Shown piece by piece: positions 23,294-36,317 of a DNA stretch of 64,000 nucleotides. The DNA is from Paraphysomonas bandaiensis. Lineage: Eukaryota; Chrysophyceae. The stretch's first letter is position 1; each line of letters begins with the position of its first letter. Where the stretch lies: contig CBFFRP010000294.1 in assembly GCA_965644295.1 (NCBI GenBank), positions 31,594 to 95,593 on the forward strand, given 5' to 3'. The notes beneath the pieces were generated by a model. The model had not been told where the DNA came from and did no database searches. It saw nothing but the letters and a program-made list of their open reading frames with translations. Made by a program: the position numbers and the translations under genes.

Positions 23294-23800
23294 TATGAAA
23301 TAATTGCAATTAATTGCAATAGTTGAAATTGAAACACCAAGTACAGTAATAATTGCAATTATAATTGACTACAACCTGCGTCAATTAATTGATACGCAGC
23401 CTGCTAAATTATTGTAAAACAAGACATGAAGTGCTTCGTAGATCGTAGAAATAAAGTAGGATTGAAACGTATTTTCAACTCCATTTTATAATTTCTAAAT
23501 GCTTGAATCTTCATTTGGTATCGTTTTAATAGATTTCAGTCCTGTTTACAGACGGTATCAATCTGAATCCTAAGTGGAATGAAGTAAAGAGATTTTAGTC
23601 CTCAATCTTAATCTTTTTGTGTACGCTATTTATTTCAAAAGTAGTAATACTCTAAATATATAATACTAAAACCCACCCTACATGAGATCAATCGTCATTA
23701 GTCCAGGAATTTTTAATTATACAACTAGAGAACAATTTGATTCAAGCATGACAATCTAATATATAGCTCCCCTAGATATGCGAAACGGGATGTTCTATAA
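23294..23800. other. AT-rich intergenic stretch with AATTGCAATTA words
   Basis: Repeated AATTGCAATTA / TAATTGCAATTATAATTG words at 23303-23370 may be subterminal sequence of the hAT relic. No gene. Confidence 0.4.
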
Positions 23801-26800
23801 CTAGTGTCCCTCGTGACGAACACTACATTCTCCCGTAGTAATTAGATTCATAATTCGTGGTAAAAGGGGCTTTAATGCGACCAAATTTTCACGAATAGCC
23901 TTCACACTATTACATAAACTTAATAAAAATATTAATAATAAAGCGAAGTCTATCCACCTGCCAGGAAGAGTGCATATTAGTGTCTCAAACCTTGTTCCCA
24001 CAACTGGCCTCGACAGAACCGCCAGTGGAGTATGGCGCAGACCTTTTACAAAATTAAAACACACTACAGAAACATGACTGCAGCCAACCTTCATTTATTA
24101 ATGCTTGTGCGACGCTTGGAGCTTCCCTATGAAGCAATGGCCTGATGGCTTCAGGAGTGATATCACGTGGCCCAAAACCAGTCCCACCTAGAAGTACTAT
24201 AAAACACGAGTGTGTTTCAGTTTCCATCACACACCTGATGATAGTATAAGGTGGACAGGATTCTGGCCACGCTCAGACCACTTAGTCACCATTGCAGTAA
24301 TGTCCGCTGTCACAAGACGAGATCAACTCAACATCAACTGCAACAGTAACAAATACCTCTCTCATCAGGTACAACAGCGGTGCATGCCACGCGTATGGAC
24401 ACTGGCCACGCCGGATCATCACTCATATCTTTTAACAATTTTTCCATCTCTGGTCCGCTTTCATCACGGTATACACCTTGATGAGCCTTGGAAAATAAAT
24501 CACGTGTGTTTACACAAAAATTTCAAGTTGAAACATACCCGATCAGAGATTGTTAGCAGTCCTACAGTGATCTCCAAAGCAGAACCAGGAGGTTTAGCCG
24601 CAGCTGTTAATTCCAAATGACTATCTATATCACAGTACTGAAAATACCGAAGCACTGACCTTTCGTGGAATTGATCTCCTGTGCTTTCTTCTCTGCCTCT
24701 GCATACACATCGAGTCCAGATGCTGCGGAATGATGACACTCGTCTGCTGATGGCGGGGGTATATCACCCACAAGTAGGGCAGACACCACAGACCCAATCG
24801 GGAGTAACCCTTCTCCTCTAGGCTACACAGATAATCGACAAAATTATACAATTGGAGAAGAAGATAATGTACAAACCAGGCAGAGAAGAGCATTGGCAGT
24901 GCGCATAGACAGCAGACGGCTACTGCGCTGCATTCCTGTACTTTGGGCTCGGAAAGTTTGTGTGGCGGAATCAAATTTCACATATGCCCTATATGAACAG
25001 ACAGTAAGTCACAGTATAGACGATCAAACACATGGATATAGTACCTGTGATACTCCGGCCGAACAGAATTTAGCTTGTAAGATTCTGTGGTGCGCAGCTT
25101 GACTTGCGGGTGCATGCAGTCTACACCGTACTTATTTAAGTGGGGGTTAAATGTGAACCAAAATAAGAATATACCACTTGATTTCATTCCCTGTAGCCGC
25201 TTTAGAGCAGGGTCGACCACCAGTGCCTTAGTAACAAGGCAACTAACAGGATTACCCGGAAGTCCGAAGAAATACGCCGTTCCTTTTCCAGATGGCCGAG
25301 GTACAGACGCAAATGTTGTCGGCTTACCCGGCATCATGCGCATTCGACCAAAATGAACTGTGCCAATCTCCTGTAAGAGCACTTTCACAAAGTCAGCTTC
25401 GCCCATACTGACTCCACCCGAGGTGATCACTATGTCGCACTGCTCTGCAGCAGAGAGCATGCGCTCTCTCAACGTCTCCTTGGAGTCTCGTATGATCCCA
25501 AGGTCAACACAGTCGCATCCACCCTGCGCGGGAAATGTTGAGGAAATCATAACATTACTAATATTTATTTAGCTGCATATACATATGAGTCGCATTCTAC
25601 AAAGCCCCAACACCTGTCGGAATGCAGCAATCAAAGCTGGACGGTTACTGTCTCGAATCTATACAACCCGAAATTAGAAGCGCTAAAATAATTGTGTTAG
25701 ACAATTTTTACCTGCGCGCCAGTGGGAGTCTCCCAGGGTTCCACAAGTTCGTCTCCAGTGCTCATCACTCCAACCACCGGGTTAGATGTACATGGGACCT
25801 GGTAAAGTCAGAGTCAAAACCATAGAAGCACTACAATTCAACTGTATACTTCAGCGATTCCAATAGTAGCCAAGAGACCAACCTCCGCAGGGCCTATCGT
25901 AGATCCAGAAGGTACAATGAGTTGACCGGGGCTACTATAATTAGAACAGAAGTGTGGTCGTAATGGGGGTGGAGTCTCACCTAATATCACTACCAATTTG
26001 ACGAATATTGGCGCCTTCTTGGACATCACACTTTATGGTTACGTAGGTTACACCATCCTCTTGTGAGGCAACCACAGTGTCTTCAACCTAACGCATGGTC
26101 ACAGTAGCATCGTATTATTCACACACTATACTTTAACAACGGCATTCGCCCCTGGAGGGACCTGAGAACCGGTAGTAATGTAGACGATTTTGCCTGAGTA
26201 CAATAGCCATGGTAACCACGCAAATGTAGAAAAAGGTAGTACAATACAGCGCTATCTAGTAGAATGGTATATATGAACATAGTGAGTGCATGCAGTATAA
26301 TATAGCACTATACAGCACAGTGGAGTGGTATATATATAGACTATGCACCATCGCGTAGTTCAATATAGCACTGTACAGTAGAGGGGTGTATATACACGGC
26401 ACCTGAGTGTCGTACAATATAACAATATACAATAAAGTGGTATATATACTATGCACCTTAGTGTAGTTCAAAACAGTACTGTACAGTGGAGTGGAGTGAT
26501 ATATATGTACATAGTATGCACCTGAGTGTAGTTCAATATGACACTATATATGAGAGTGGAGTGGTATATACGTACACGGTATGCACTTGAGTCACGTATA
26601 ACACTATATAGCAGTATAGTGGAGTGGTATATATGTACATACTATGCAACTGAGTATAGTTCAGTATAGCACTGTACAGTAGATTGGGATGATATATATG
26701 TACACAGGATGCATCTGACTCACGCACAGCACTTCATAGCACAGTAGAGTAGAGTGGTATATATGTACATAGTATGCACCTGAGTGAAGAGCACCGCATG

Positions 26801-27056
26801 AAGAGGATCCAGCTAATACTTTCTCTTGTACAGGATACGTTCCAGCAGATAGAGGTCCCTTGACTGCATATCCATCCATAATGGAAGTAAGAAATGATGG
26901 AAATGGGCTGATTGAGATGATATCTTCTCCTATAATTCGACCACAACATTGCGATAGATTTACAGGCTTATTTGATAAAGAAACCACCTCTGATAACACT
27001 GTTTTAATAGCTTCATCTACTTCTATCATCGGATATTCATTGGATGTTAATGGCAT
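23801..27056 (-). CDS. MoeA-MogA fusion: molybdopterin molybdenumtransferase / adenylyltransferase (Cnx1/gephyrin type)
   Basis: About 14 exons from ATG 27056 to stop 23801. The N-terminal MoeA (E) part shows SIMDGYAVKGPLSAGTYPV, VYITTGSQVPPGANAVV, SNPVVGVMSTGDELVEPWE, SGGVSMGEADFVKVLL, MMPGKPTTFA and FGLPGNPVSC. It ends with the gephyrin-like KLRTTESYKLNSVRPEYH and TGMQRSSRLLSMRTANALL. The C-terminal MogA (G) part shows VGLLTISDR, GTGFGPRDITPEAIRPLL and LAVLSRPVVGTR. The fusion inserts molybdenum into molybdopterin after adenylylation. The E-then-G order is that of plant Cnx1, the reverse of animal gephyrin. Exon 1 ends at 26780 and exon 2 begins at 26193. Some internal exon ends are approximate. 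Confidence 0.88.
26230..26790. repeat. 54-65-bp tandem repeat in intron 1 of the MoeA-MogA gene, carrying splice-site-like copies
   Basis: About eight units recur with GCACC at 26344, 26399, 26453, 26518, 26583, 26646, 26711 and 26776. On the gene strand each unit resembles the real exon 1 boundary CACTCAG|GTGCATACTATG, followed by TACATATATACCACTC. The genuine donor at 26780 is thus the outermost copy of the array, and the acceptor at 26194 is also CTCAG. Confidence 0.88.
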
Positions 27057-28216
27057 GATTGAGATATTGTTATATAGATATGTATGTAATTATGAAGGAG
27101 ATACGCTACTAATATAAGAGTATATGAAGAGTACGTGTATAGTATGTAGAAGTAGATGTAGATGAAGAGTATGTATGTATATCTCATTAAAATGAAGTCA
27201 AAGTAAAGAAGATACGGGCTACATAACGGGCTACATATACGGGATGGAATCCGTCATATTGTTTACATACAGAGAGTGCCTGTGCACTTGTTCTTCTGTG
27301 CATTGGTGAGATTGATCCACTTTAGATACTTCTTGGAGTACACCATCCCATTCAGACATTGCTCTGCCTTCAAATGCTTCAGCTGATGCAGCAATAGCGG
27401 AGGATCATATCAACCTTTAACAGCTTCATCATCGAAACGTTTCGTTTAGCCTTTTGCTTTTAATTTTGATCATATAAAGGTGGGTTTTCTAGCTGTTTTG
27501 CTGTTTTTCATATCAAAACATGGAATATCATTAAAAGATACGATACTATGATTGCTTACTAATTAATTCAGTTATCAGTGTGATTAAATGCAATGAATGT
27601 ATTAGTAAAGTAAATCGCATCCTGTTGAGAATGCGGTGAATCTTAACGAGCTGCATGGACTATATTTATCTGGTTTATACACGCTTTTAGGTCATAAAAG
27701 AAATACAGAAGTAGGACTGCTTAAGAACAACAAGATCAGAACTAGTGTGTTCACTTATTTTATTGTATTGCAAGTATTTTCTACGTTGAACATGACAGTT
27801 TTGATAGGATGGCATCCAATATCGATCACTGTTTTGATGATGATTTTGTTTAAGCTGCATTTTAAATTTTAACGTCGATAGCTGTTTTTCTAGTACATGT
27901 CATTACCTAAAAATATAATTAGTGTTTTATGTTTGTAGCATGACAACGTCACTAATTCTTTTAATTTTACTGTCAATAATGTAGTTTTCATGAGGTGTCT
28001 AATAGCTAATAGTTTTACGCGTAGCTTGATATCAGCATCCCTCAATAAAGTTCCGGGATGAGGAATTTTGTAATTTCTTACACATACACCTTCAGTTCCG
28101 GGCTAGAATTTTTTCTAAGAACCTAGAAAATGCTGATAATATTACGTAATATTGCTTTATATATTACGAAATTACTATGAATAATGTAGCCAAGAATTTC
28201 TCAAACTATTCCATAT
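27057..28216. other. Intergenic stretch upstream of MoeA-MogA
   Basis: It contains a small coding-like patch (27245-27430, listed separately) and AT-rich sequence. A 78-codon plus-strand frame (27636-27872) has no domain and is not called. Confidence 0.4.
27238..27430 (-). pseudogene. Orphan coding-like fragment
   Basis: Two overlapping minus-strand frames stay open for about 47 and 57 codons in a base composition less AT-rich than the flanks. One reads SAIAASAEAFEGRAMSEWDG and continues to a stop near 27240. The other contains HQLKHLKAEQCLNGMVYSKK. A third in-line phrase (TKRFDDEAVKG) just upstream is followed by a stop. It could be the last exon of an undetected gene or a relic. No family recognised. 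Confidence 0.25.
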
Positions 28217-29187
28217 CTACTTGTCATATCTCTTGATACGCAATAACGAATATACGCCGAGACAAATTACCTATACAGCACGTCAAATATATGTATGCAT
28301 CATGTATAACTTACCGCATTTACATATACATTGTGAGACTCCTCTAGCTGGTTCAAGCAAACTCCGGCAAAAAAGAACACCAAAAGCTGCACACCAGAAT
28401 CAATGAATACATCGCATATAGCCTCATAGTCGCTACTCACCACTGCTATAAGACCCGCATACCACAATACCACATAGCGCCCAGTATAATCTAAAAAGAA
28501 GTAGTAAAATACCCCTTTATACTCATACCACACCCATGAAAAGAGGCAATAACAGACCCCATAAAGCACAGCGAAGGGAGCATGTGATGAATTGAAGTGG
28601 AGACCATTCAGCATACTTTCAGCAGTCATAAATATTACATTCGCGTTGTGCATTAATAGTGATGGAATTCGAAAAAAGTTATCAACTGGAAGACCACGGG
28701 ATATTCCACCAGGGATGAGTACAAATGATGTAACACTGGTAACTAGAAAAGAAACTGCAAATGAGAGCTCATAAAGGACCCATCCCAATTCTATGAAAAC
28801 TCTCGGAACAAGATGATCCAGTCCCATACTTGTCATAATACTACAGTAAGAACTGATTAAGAAATATATCCCCATGACATTCCATGACCAAACAGTAAAT
28901 GTTGTTAGTCTTTCTAAGTGCAAAACTTGTACTGTCTTATGTGTACCCTCTCTTGTAGTTACAGTCACCTTCAATCCTTTGGGGTCACGAACAATGTGAA
29001 GAGATGTTGCAAATACTAATATTAATATAGAAAATCTTAATATTGCCAATATATGTGTGGGGAGTGTTCTACTCTGTGAGATATTAGCAACTGATACAAG
29101 ACTAAATCCAAGATCTCGTGTAGTAATTAAATGAAAACAGTATGCAACTAATATAAAAAGAAACCCTGATGCATCAATTAATCCCAT
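28217..29187 (-). CDS. Multipass membrane protein, rolling-stone / FAR-17a (AIG1)-like
   Basis: Two exons (29187-28315 and 28270-28217, phase 0) give 308 residues. Six or seven hydrophobic helices are seen, starting GFLFILVAYCFHLI. A WSWNVMGIYFLISSYCSI segment follows the LERLTTFTVW motif, then HNANVIFMTAESMLNGLHF and FSWVWYEYKGVFYYFF. The order 'LTxFTxW...IYF...MH..N.x...E' resembles rolling-stone and androgen-induced AIG1/FAR-17a proteins, some of which are lipid hydrolases with a membrane-embedded Thr/His pair. The second exon adds a short basic tail (LLRIKRYDK). Reading through its donor would instead end after four codons. Family assignment is tentative. Confidence 0.72.
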
Positions 29188-29607
29188 TGTAACTTAATTG
29201 TAGTGTACTTAAGTTACTATGATGGTGATATCAATTGATTTCATGTATGGGATGATACATAGATAAGGACTGGATACTGAGCAGAGTATATGCATAGGTA
29301 CGTAGAGATACGGGCTACATTGTTGTGGTGTACAGAGCAGCAGTCACAAAGTAGTGGATATACTTCGACAGGTACATTGTGTGTGTATAGATGTTGGTAT
29401 AGAGGTACGAGTTCGTTGTACATAGGTACAATTTCATTGTGTTGTAGTTGCATATAGAAAAATAGAAGCAAGTCCAGAACATATACATACATACACCAGT
29501 ACAGGTGCATATATACATAGTTACATACATGCAGATCTCTATGGAATTGTTCGTACAGTACTCACACATATCAACATGAGCTTCTGATAGATACTTAATA
29601 TATCATC
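29188..29607. promoter_or_regulatory. Divergent intergenic region
   Basis: This 420-bp gap separates the membrane-protein gene (-) from the small unknown gene (+). TATACATA/TACATACA microsatellite words occur at 29485-29530. Minus-strand frames here come from the microsatellite. Confidence 0.5.
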
Positions 29608-30322
29608 ATGGGATATAAAAGAATTCCATCCGCATCATCAGGTGGTTTGAGTACTCAATTAATAACTGATGATACAGATTCTGATCCTGATATTGACACT
29701 AGTATTGATTTCTTTATAGACCGTCGAGTTCTGTATGGATTACGAGGAAAATATCTTGAAGAAGCAAATTCACATTTAATTCTTTTAGAAGTAACAGGTA
29801 TGTATATGCATATAACTCGACATAGAAGTCTGTGTATATAAGTATGTGTATATATAACTGTATATATAAGTGTATATATATGTGTGTGTATACAGGAGTA
29901 TGTGTATATATAACTGTATGAATAAGTAGAATAATGTATTTTCGTAGAAAATGATCCCTCATTGAGGCGCTCCACATTATTAGACGGTAGAACTATAGAC
30001 TTTTTATTTGGGAATGACGTGACAAGAGCTTTTCCAGGTAATCATATGAAATATATACATGAAGTATATAATGAATGTTGCAGCTAAGCAGTACATACGA
30101 TGTCTTCATGAGGAACAGCAAGATATGGCTGTAAAGTTTTACCACGCTGTCTATGACGCTACAATGGAATACCATTCCAGTCTACGAGGATATGGTCTAT
30201 GTGCTTGTTGTGTAACAAGTAATGCGAAGGATATTTTAGAAGAAAAACTTGAGCACTCCTATAGGGAATTCATCTCAACGCTGGCGGTCCTTCAAAATAC
30301 TGGCTTGATTGATGATATATAG
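29608..30322 (+). CDS. Hypothetical 172-residue protein
   Basis: Three exons (29608-29797, 29948-30037, 30084-30322; phases 1 and 1) join cleanly. The N-terminal 35 residues are acidic and Ser/Thr-rich (TDDTDSDPDIDTSID). The rest looks helical and globular (RRVLYGLRGKYLEEANSHLI, EEQQDMAVKFYHAVYDATME, LEEKLEHSYREFISTLAVLQ) with a CxCC (GLCACCVTSN). No signal peptide or membrane helix. I do not recognise the family. Confidence 0.68.
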
Positions 30323-30949
30323 ATCTTTTGCCAAAGTGGTGATATGTACGCACATGTGCTGGTTGTTGGCCCGGCCTGTGGTAGTATCTGTACATAGTTG
30401 TTATCTGCGTTCGGTTTTGTATTGTTTATCATATAGCATGATTAAGAAACTGAATATTATTTCGTAAATATTTGAGACAACGATATGTCGTAGTTTTTAA
30501 CCTCCTTTCTATAAATTAGCAGTGCCCTCCACAGTTGTAGTGTTGTAGATGCAAAATAATCTAGTATTTGAAGGTTATATATGTATGTATGCAAGGCAAA
30601 CTTTGCCGGTTCGGTTTCCATAGATGAAAAAGCCATATTGAAAGTGTTTTATAGGATATATATAGGATCTGAAATTTCTGATAGGTACATGGTATAACAA
30701 TAGGCACACTATACACGTGGACAAATAAAATTTTCGTTAGTCCGCCCTTCATACAGAACGTATTAAATGAAGCAGGTGATATATTGAATAATTACACTCA
30801 TATATGCTCGGTGCTAATAATTACCAATTCGACAAAACAAAGAACTCATTTCTAGCAATGACTATTGTCTACATCTAAAGGTACATTCCTACGTTCACTG
30901 TACTCGTTTTCGTATGTGACCACTGAGAGATCTACTTATCTAGAAGAAG
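30323..30949. other. Convergent 3' flanks
   Basis: Between the stop at 30322 (+) and the helicase stop at 30950 (-). AT-rich. Frames here are not supported. Confidence 0.5.
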
Positions 30950-33900
30950 CTAGTCGAGAAGTTGTGAAAAGGCCTTCCACGCCTTTCGGAACGGCTTACG
31001 GCACTCCTCTTTTAAAAACGGTTGTATTTCAGCAGATAAATACACAGAGTTTTGCTGGAGTTTACTGCGAAGGCTAGCGCGCGAGAAAACGCCATCACTA
31101 CTTAACCTTTGAAGAATGCCGGCAACCTGATCATGCAGTAACTCAAAAACACTGTGAAATCATTTCAGCTGTCATACCCGCTTGTTAGGTTTCCTCTCTG
31201 TGATAACAGAGAGTGGTTCGACCATGTTATCCTTTTTAAATACAGTAGACAAGCCACACTCAGTCACGACTTTTCCCTCCAACAGCAATCGCCCAAACCA
31301 TCTAGAAGGCATCAAATTACTATAAAAATGAAGTTATTGATAAGATTAATCACCTGTATATCTCGTCCTGCGCCCTGTACCCGCTAGGTTCAGATCTCAC
31401 TGCCGATGAGTTGAGTGCTTGTTCTGAGACCAGCCGTTCACAGCAGTGTTTGAGAGGCTGTAATACAGGTGGGAGTTGCCAACGATGAACTCCTACAAAT
31501 ATTGTAATTACTAATGTAGACCTTCGCATTTTAATGTCGTACCATAGACTGAGGGAACGTAGCACATTATCATGTCCGTCTCCAAATCAAAGAATGGTGA
31601 GGGGTGGTCTTGAGGAGAAAGCCAGTTCAAAAGAGGACAATCCCTGATCATATACAATCAGTCGAGTGTCATGTCGCGCACCGGTACTGACCTGCACAAT
31701 TCAGGGATCCATGCGGCACTCACAACAGTAACCCCCGACATATATGTGGTATCTCCTGTCTGGTTGGATATCAACTCATTGTATACGACATACTCCGGAA
31801 GCGGCTCAGTAGGGTCCTAAATATATATAACAACAGCTCTATCAAGCAGAAGACAAGTGATACTACCTTTCGGTACAATGTGGAATTAGGATGGATGTAC
31901 ACAGGAGTTGATATCGCCGGGTCGCAACAAAGATATGCTAGATATTCACCAAAATTACTGAAGAATATTCAAAAACATGCAGCGTTACCTGTCAAACGCT
32001 TACGCCTGCTCGTGCCAGGTGCCAACTCAATGGCACCAAGGGGAGCCTTGCGGGCAATACGATCACTTGATCCAGTCAGTAATATCTGCAATTATATAAG
32101 CAGATTACATGCACCTATGCTGCCCACCTGTCGCAATGCAACTTCTTGCGCAGCATCTGGAGGTGGTACGCGATCAAGTTTATCATAACCGCTAATTTCC
32201 TCTTTGCTACCACTTTTAACTAGAATTTTCATAGCAAGCTGGTGTAGCTGTCGCTGTAATTCGAGTGATCGATGAAGTGTCGCCTAAAATCGAAAGTTAC
32301 CGTCAAAATTGGTAATGAGAGAATAACTAACCCTATGCAGCGCATATTTTCGACATAGTTTTGAAACCGCCCCGTCGTCGTCACTGGTTTTAGAGAGAGC
32401 GCCGCTCTCGGCAAGGCAATAAGAAAATGCACCCAAGGCTTGCACTCTGGCGAGTATATCACTATTGGGGTGTCGCCACATTTCTTTCTTATTGGACTCT
32501 GTAAACAAGTAAAACACTGCCTCTCGACTATCAAGGAGCACTACCTTTTTCATCATCGTTGTCGCTGTCCGAATGACTCTCATTTATTGGAGCTGGTTGG
32601 CTATTAAAGGGACTCCTGTTGAAATAGTGTTACATGTACTCATCAATGCATTGATTGATATCCGTCACACCTCTCCGCGACACATGCAATTAGAGCAGTC
32701 ACCAAAGGTAGAGGGAGAACTCCAGTTTTATATGATACTATGAGCATTTTGGCGAGACGGACACTAAAATAGTCAAGTTAAAGTTAAAGTGGGGAATTAC
32801 ATAGGGGGAATTACTTGACAGGAAACTTGGCAATTTTCTTTCCAATCGCAGTTAAGCTGGCTGTGGGCCTAGTAGCCTGTTGGTTTCCGGCGCTATCCAT
32901 GATTGCATTCATGGTATCCATAGCAGTCACTGGGTGCGACATTCGGGGAGCTGAGTGGAGCGCTCCTATGTAAGTCAGTACAGTGTATGCGCGTCGCAGT
33001 GCATGAAGTGGTGGTGGAGTGGGAAAAGGGAAGCGCTCTTCATTATCAACACCAATTGATCTCAACTGTATACAGTACGTTCCATTAAGCCACACATATT
33101 TCACGTCATCAAAACAGTACTTGAAGAATAAGGTCCTCAAGGGGGGTGGTGCATATCTCGGGTTCTTGAAACATTTTCATATGCTGGTCATAAAAAGCAG
33201 AACTGCAAGCCAGATTTACTCGTAACTCATGTTCGTTGATATGCTGTGCCTTACCTATACAATCTATATCCGTGTCCTGGGCCCGTACGACCAGCTCGTC
33301 CTAGTCTCTGATCGGCGGATGCTTTAGATATCCACGTCACCTGTACGCATAGTCAGGGGAGCAGATGCGATGGATACAGAAACACGAAGAATTGGATGGT
33401 TGTCATCCCCGTACCTCGTAACGGCTGATACCAGAAACTTTGTCAATCACACGCTCCTTCTGCCGGCCGCAGTCAACCACATACCTACACTGACCAGTGA
33501 AATATGCACTAAATACCCCTCAATGAAAGACCTTATCGAAGGTATCGTAATGGAAGTCTCAGCTACATTTGTCGCTACGACAATCAGACGGTGACCTGGC
33601 GGAGGGGGCTGAAACACAAGTTTTTGCTGTTCCGCCGGGAGCATGGCAAACAAAGGAAGCACATGCACTCGCTGTGGACCTGTTTGCTGTGGTGGGGGAC
33701 AGCTGAATCTCATTAAGAGCATGAGAAGATACCGTATACTGTAACACACCTTTGACCAGAGCGATCTTCGTTATCGTTTGGTGCTTCACCCTCCTTCGGT
33801 CCCAGTACCTCTTGCAATAGTTGAGACCGCAGTGCTGCTTCATCATCTTCTTTGCCGTCAACATCCTGACCAGATGTGTCTTCATTCATTTCTTCTATAT

Positions 33901-36317
33901 CAGAAAGTTCTTCGTCATCAGACTCGTCGGAGTCATCCTCTACGAAATTGCGAAGTAGCTCTTCGTTGGATGTGTCTCGCCACATGTCCGCTTCATGCTC
34001 TCTGTCATCCAATCCCGGCACCGCTGCCCTAGATGTGCGCCCACCACCGTCCTCTTTAGCGTCAATCAGTTTAGATATTGTATCCTCAACTTCAACAGCA
34101 GTGCCTTTGTATCGCCTGTTGAGCCGTCTGGTGGCCATGTTAGTCAAAGAAGTACAACATATACCTACTCACGTTGAAAGTTTCCGGCACATGTGCAGAA
34201 TCTCTCTTTTCCCTGTCAAGAAGACTAGAATGCCTGCAACACATCAACAGAGAGCTACAACCCTGTAGGGCATACCTCCATCAGGAAGTTTATTATGAAT
34301 GAGGCAAGTCTTCCGGAAGCACTCCTGCAGGTAGTTAGTGGTCTCCGTCTTGCGTGAAAAATGGGTAGTGACAGGAAATTGCCTTGCCTCCACCTACGGT
34401 AGGTATCGTCGAATGAAAAACAACATTAGTCAATCAGGTCAAATTACCTTGATGACAGGTGGAGGAGATGGAAATAATCGCGGGCTCTGAAAGTCTTGCA
34501 CCCGAAGCGTCGCGGACATGATAATGAGGCGCAGTGGCTTAATAGGTGGCTGGTACTGATCTCGTTCCTCTGCTGACAGGGCATCCCATTGTGCTTTCTC
34601 AAGCAAATGCTGTTGACGGCGCAGAGGAATAGTACGACTTAGCATGCCGATTAGAACATCAGTATTAACATTTCTTTCGTGTGCTTCATCAATTAATACG
34701 GCACTATAGCTCCGTAGCAGCAGGTCTGACGATATCTGAAGACACACAAAGCAATTTCTTCGATTAGAATATGCAACAACGTAGCACTTGCGCTTACTTC
34801 TTTCAAAAGAATTCCATCTGTCATAAATTTTATCTTTGTTGAGCTTCCCACAGTCGAAGAATCGTGACGAATCTGATAGGCTACTAACTCCCCAGCGTCG
34901 CTCGAATGTCGCTTCTTCTTGTCAGTATTCCAGGGTGCACCCATTTCATCAGCAACACGCCTGGCAGTGCTCACCGCTGCCACCCGCCGTGGCTGGGTGA
35001 CACCTGTTTTAAATCGATCATAACATTACTTCCAGATGTATTGTAAAACATAATTACAGACAACACTCGACAAATGGCGCGGCATAAATGTGAGCTGCAC
35101 TTGCCTATAAGCCCTTCCTCAGCGTAACCGGCTTCATATAGAAACTGTGGAACCTGTGTAGACTTGCCCGATCCTGTCTCTCCGCACAGCACAATAACAT
35201 CGTTATTTCCAACCTGTTCAACGATCTCCTGTTCCATGCCGCAAACAGGAAGTAGCATACGTGCTGCCTGTATGTCGGGGTCACGATCAAGTAGAAATCG
35301 CTTCCTCTGTGGTAGTGGAGGCTGCACCTTGTCACCACTATTTAACATGTCGGCTTTCACCCTACCCGAGCTATCTACAGGCATATCTATCTCAACAGGC
35401 TCGTAAGCTGGTCCACTATCTCTTTTCTCCTCCTCTTCGAGAGCAGAGCCCGTGGTATCGGTAACAACTTCGCGTGGGGGCTTAGGAAGTGTAGCCTTCA
35501 GCTTGCTGAATTGTGACAGCAGGCTCGATCCCAAAGAGGTGGCCGAATGCTCCTTGGAATCAGGGCATGAAACGGTAGGGGTTTCAACAGCGGGAGAGGG
35601 TACAGAAACAGATGCAACTGAATTCGTCTTTACCACAGGTATAGGCTTATTGCCCTTTTCAGGTGCGTCAATAGTTACTGACGCAGCCGGAACTTCAGTT
35701 GATATGGTTGAACGAGTCTGGAAAAGAAGATTTTGATCATCTTCATCCAGAGCCAGTCCTAATTTGTGCTTGTCAAACGCCCTCTTCAGGCGACTTTTCG
35801 TTGACTGAGACTGTACAGTACTCACATCCTTACTACTGATTAGTAACGACCTGGACCAACAGTCATTCTTGTGAGTGCATAGTGGCATTAAGTACCTGCA
35901 TTTATCTGATATGGTATGGTTTTTAAGAACTTCATAATAGTGTGATCGTTTGGCCTCTTTTTCCGCTTTTTGCTAGATGAATTGTTATTATGAGAAACAC
36001 ATAATAGTATGGTGTGTAACGTACAGTGTGTAGTGTATAGTGCGTGATCGTATAGCGTATAGTGTATAGTGTGTAGTGTAAGTTGTACCTTCAACTGCTC
36101 TATCTTCTTCTTTGCTCTCTTGCTAAGAGGAGCAGTCTCTTCAGGTGTTTCTTCTATAACTTTCCCTACTTTTCTTTTGTTTTTTGAGGCTGGTAATATC
36201 GCATCACCTCCTCCTAACTCCTGATAAGAGGGTCATCATATCATGTAAGTTATAGAGTGTAACAGAAGACTGTGTATTCACCTCTAAGAGCTCAGGGCTT
36301 AAAATCTCTGAATCCAT
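30950..36317 (-). CDS. DHX37: DEAH-box RNA helicase DHX37/Dhr1-like
   Basis: About 20 exons from ATG 36317 to stop 30950. Exon 1 is 36317-36282 and exon 2 is 36220-36089. After a long charged N-terminus come motif [21 protein letters not shown], motif II in [15 protein letters not shown], motif [15 protein letters not shown], an acidic insert ([16 protein letters not shown]) between the RecA lobes, [13 protein letters not shown], and motif [20 protein letters not shown]. The DHX37-typical [17 protein letters not shown] and the helicase-associated/OB region follow. The last exon ends [13 protein letters not shown]. The family acts in the nucleolus, dismantling the U3 snoRNP from small-subunit pre-rRNA. 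The acidic insert is characteristic of Dhr1/DHX37. Internal exon boundaries are partly approximate. Confidence 0.9.

Noticed and set aside
27636-27872. 78-codon plus-strand ORF with hydrophobic residues
   Set aside because: T-rich intergenic sequence gives chance hydrophobic codons; no homology recognised and no splice partner.
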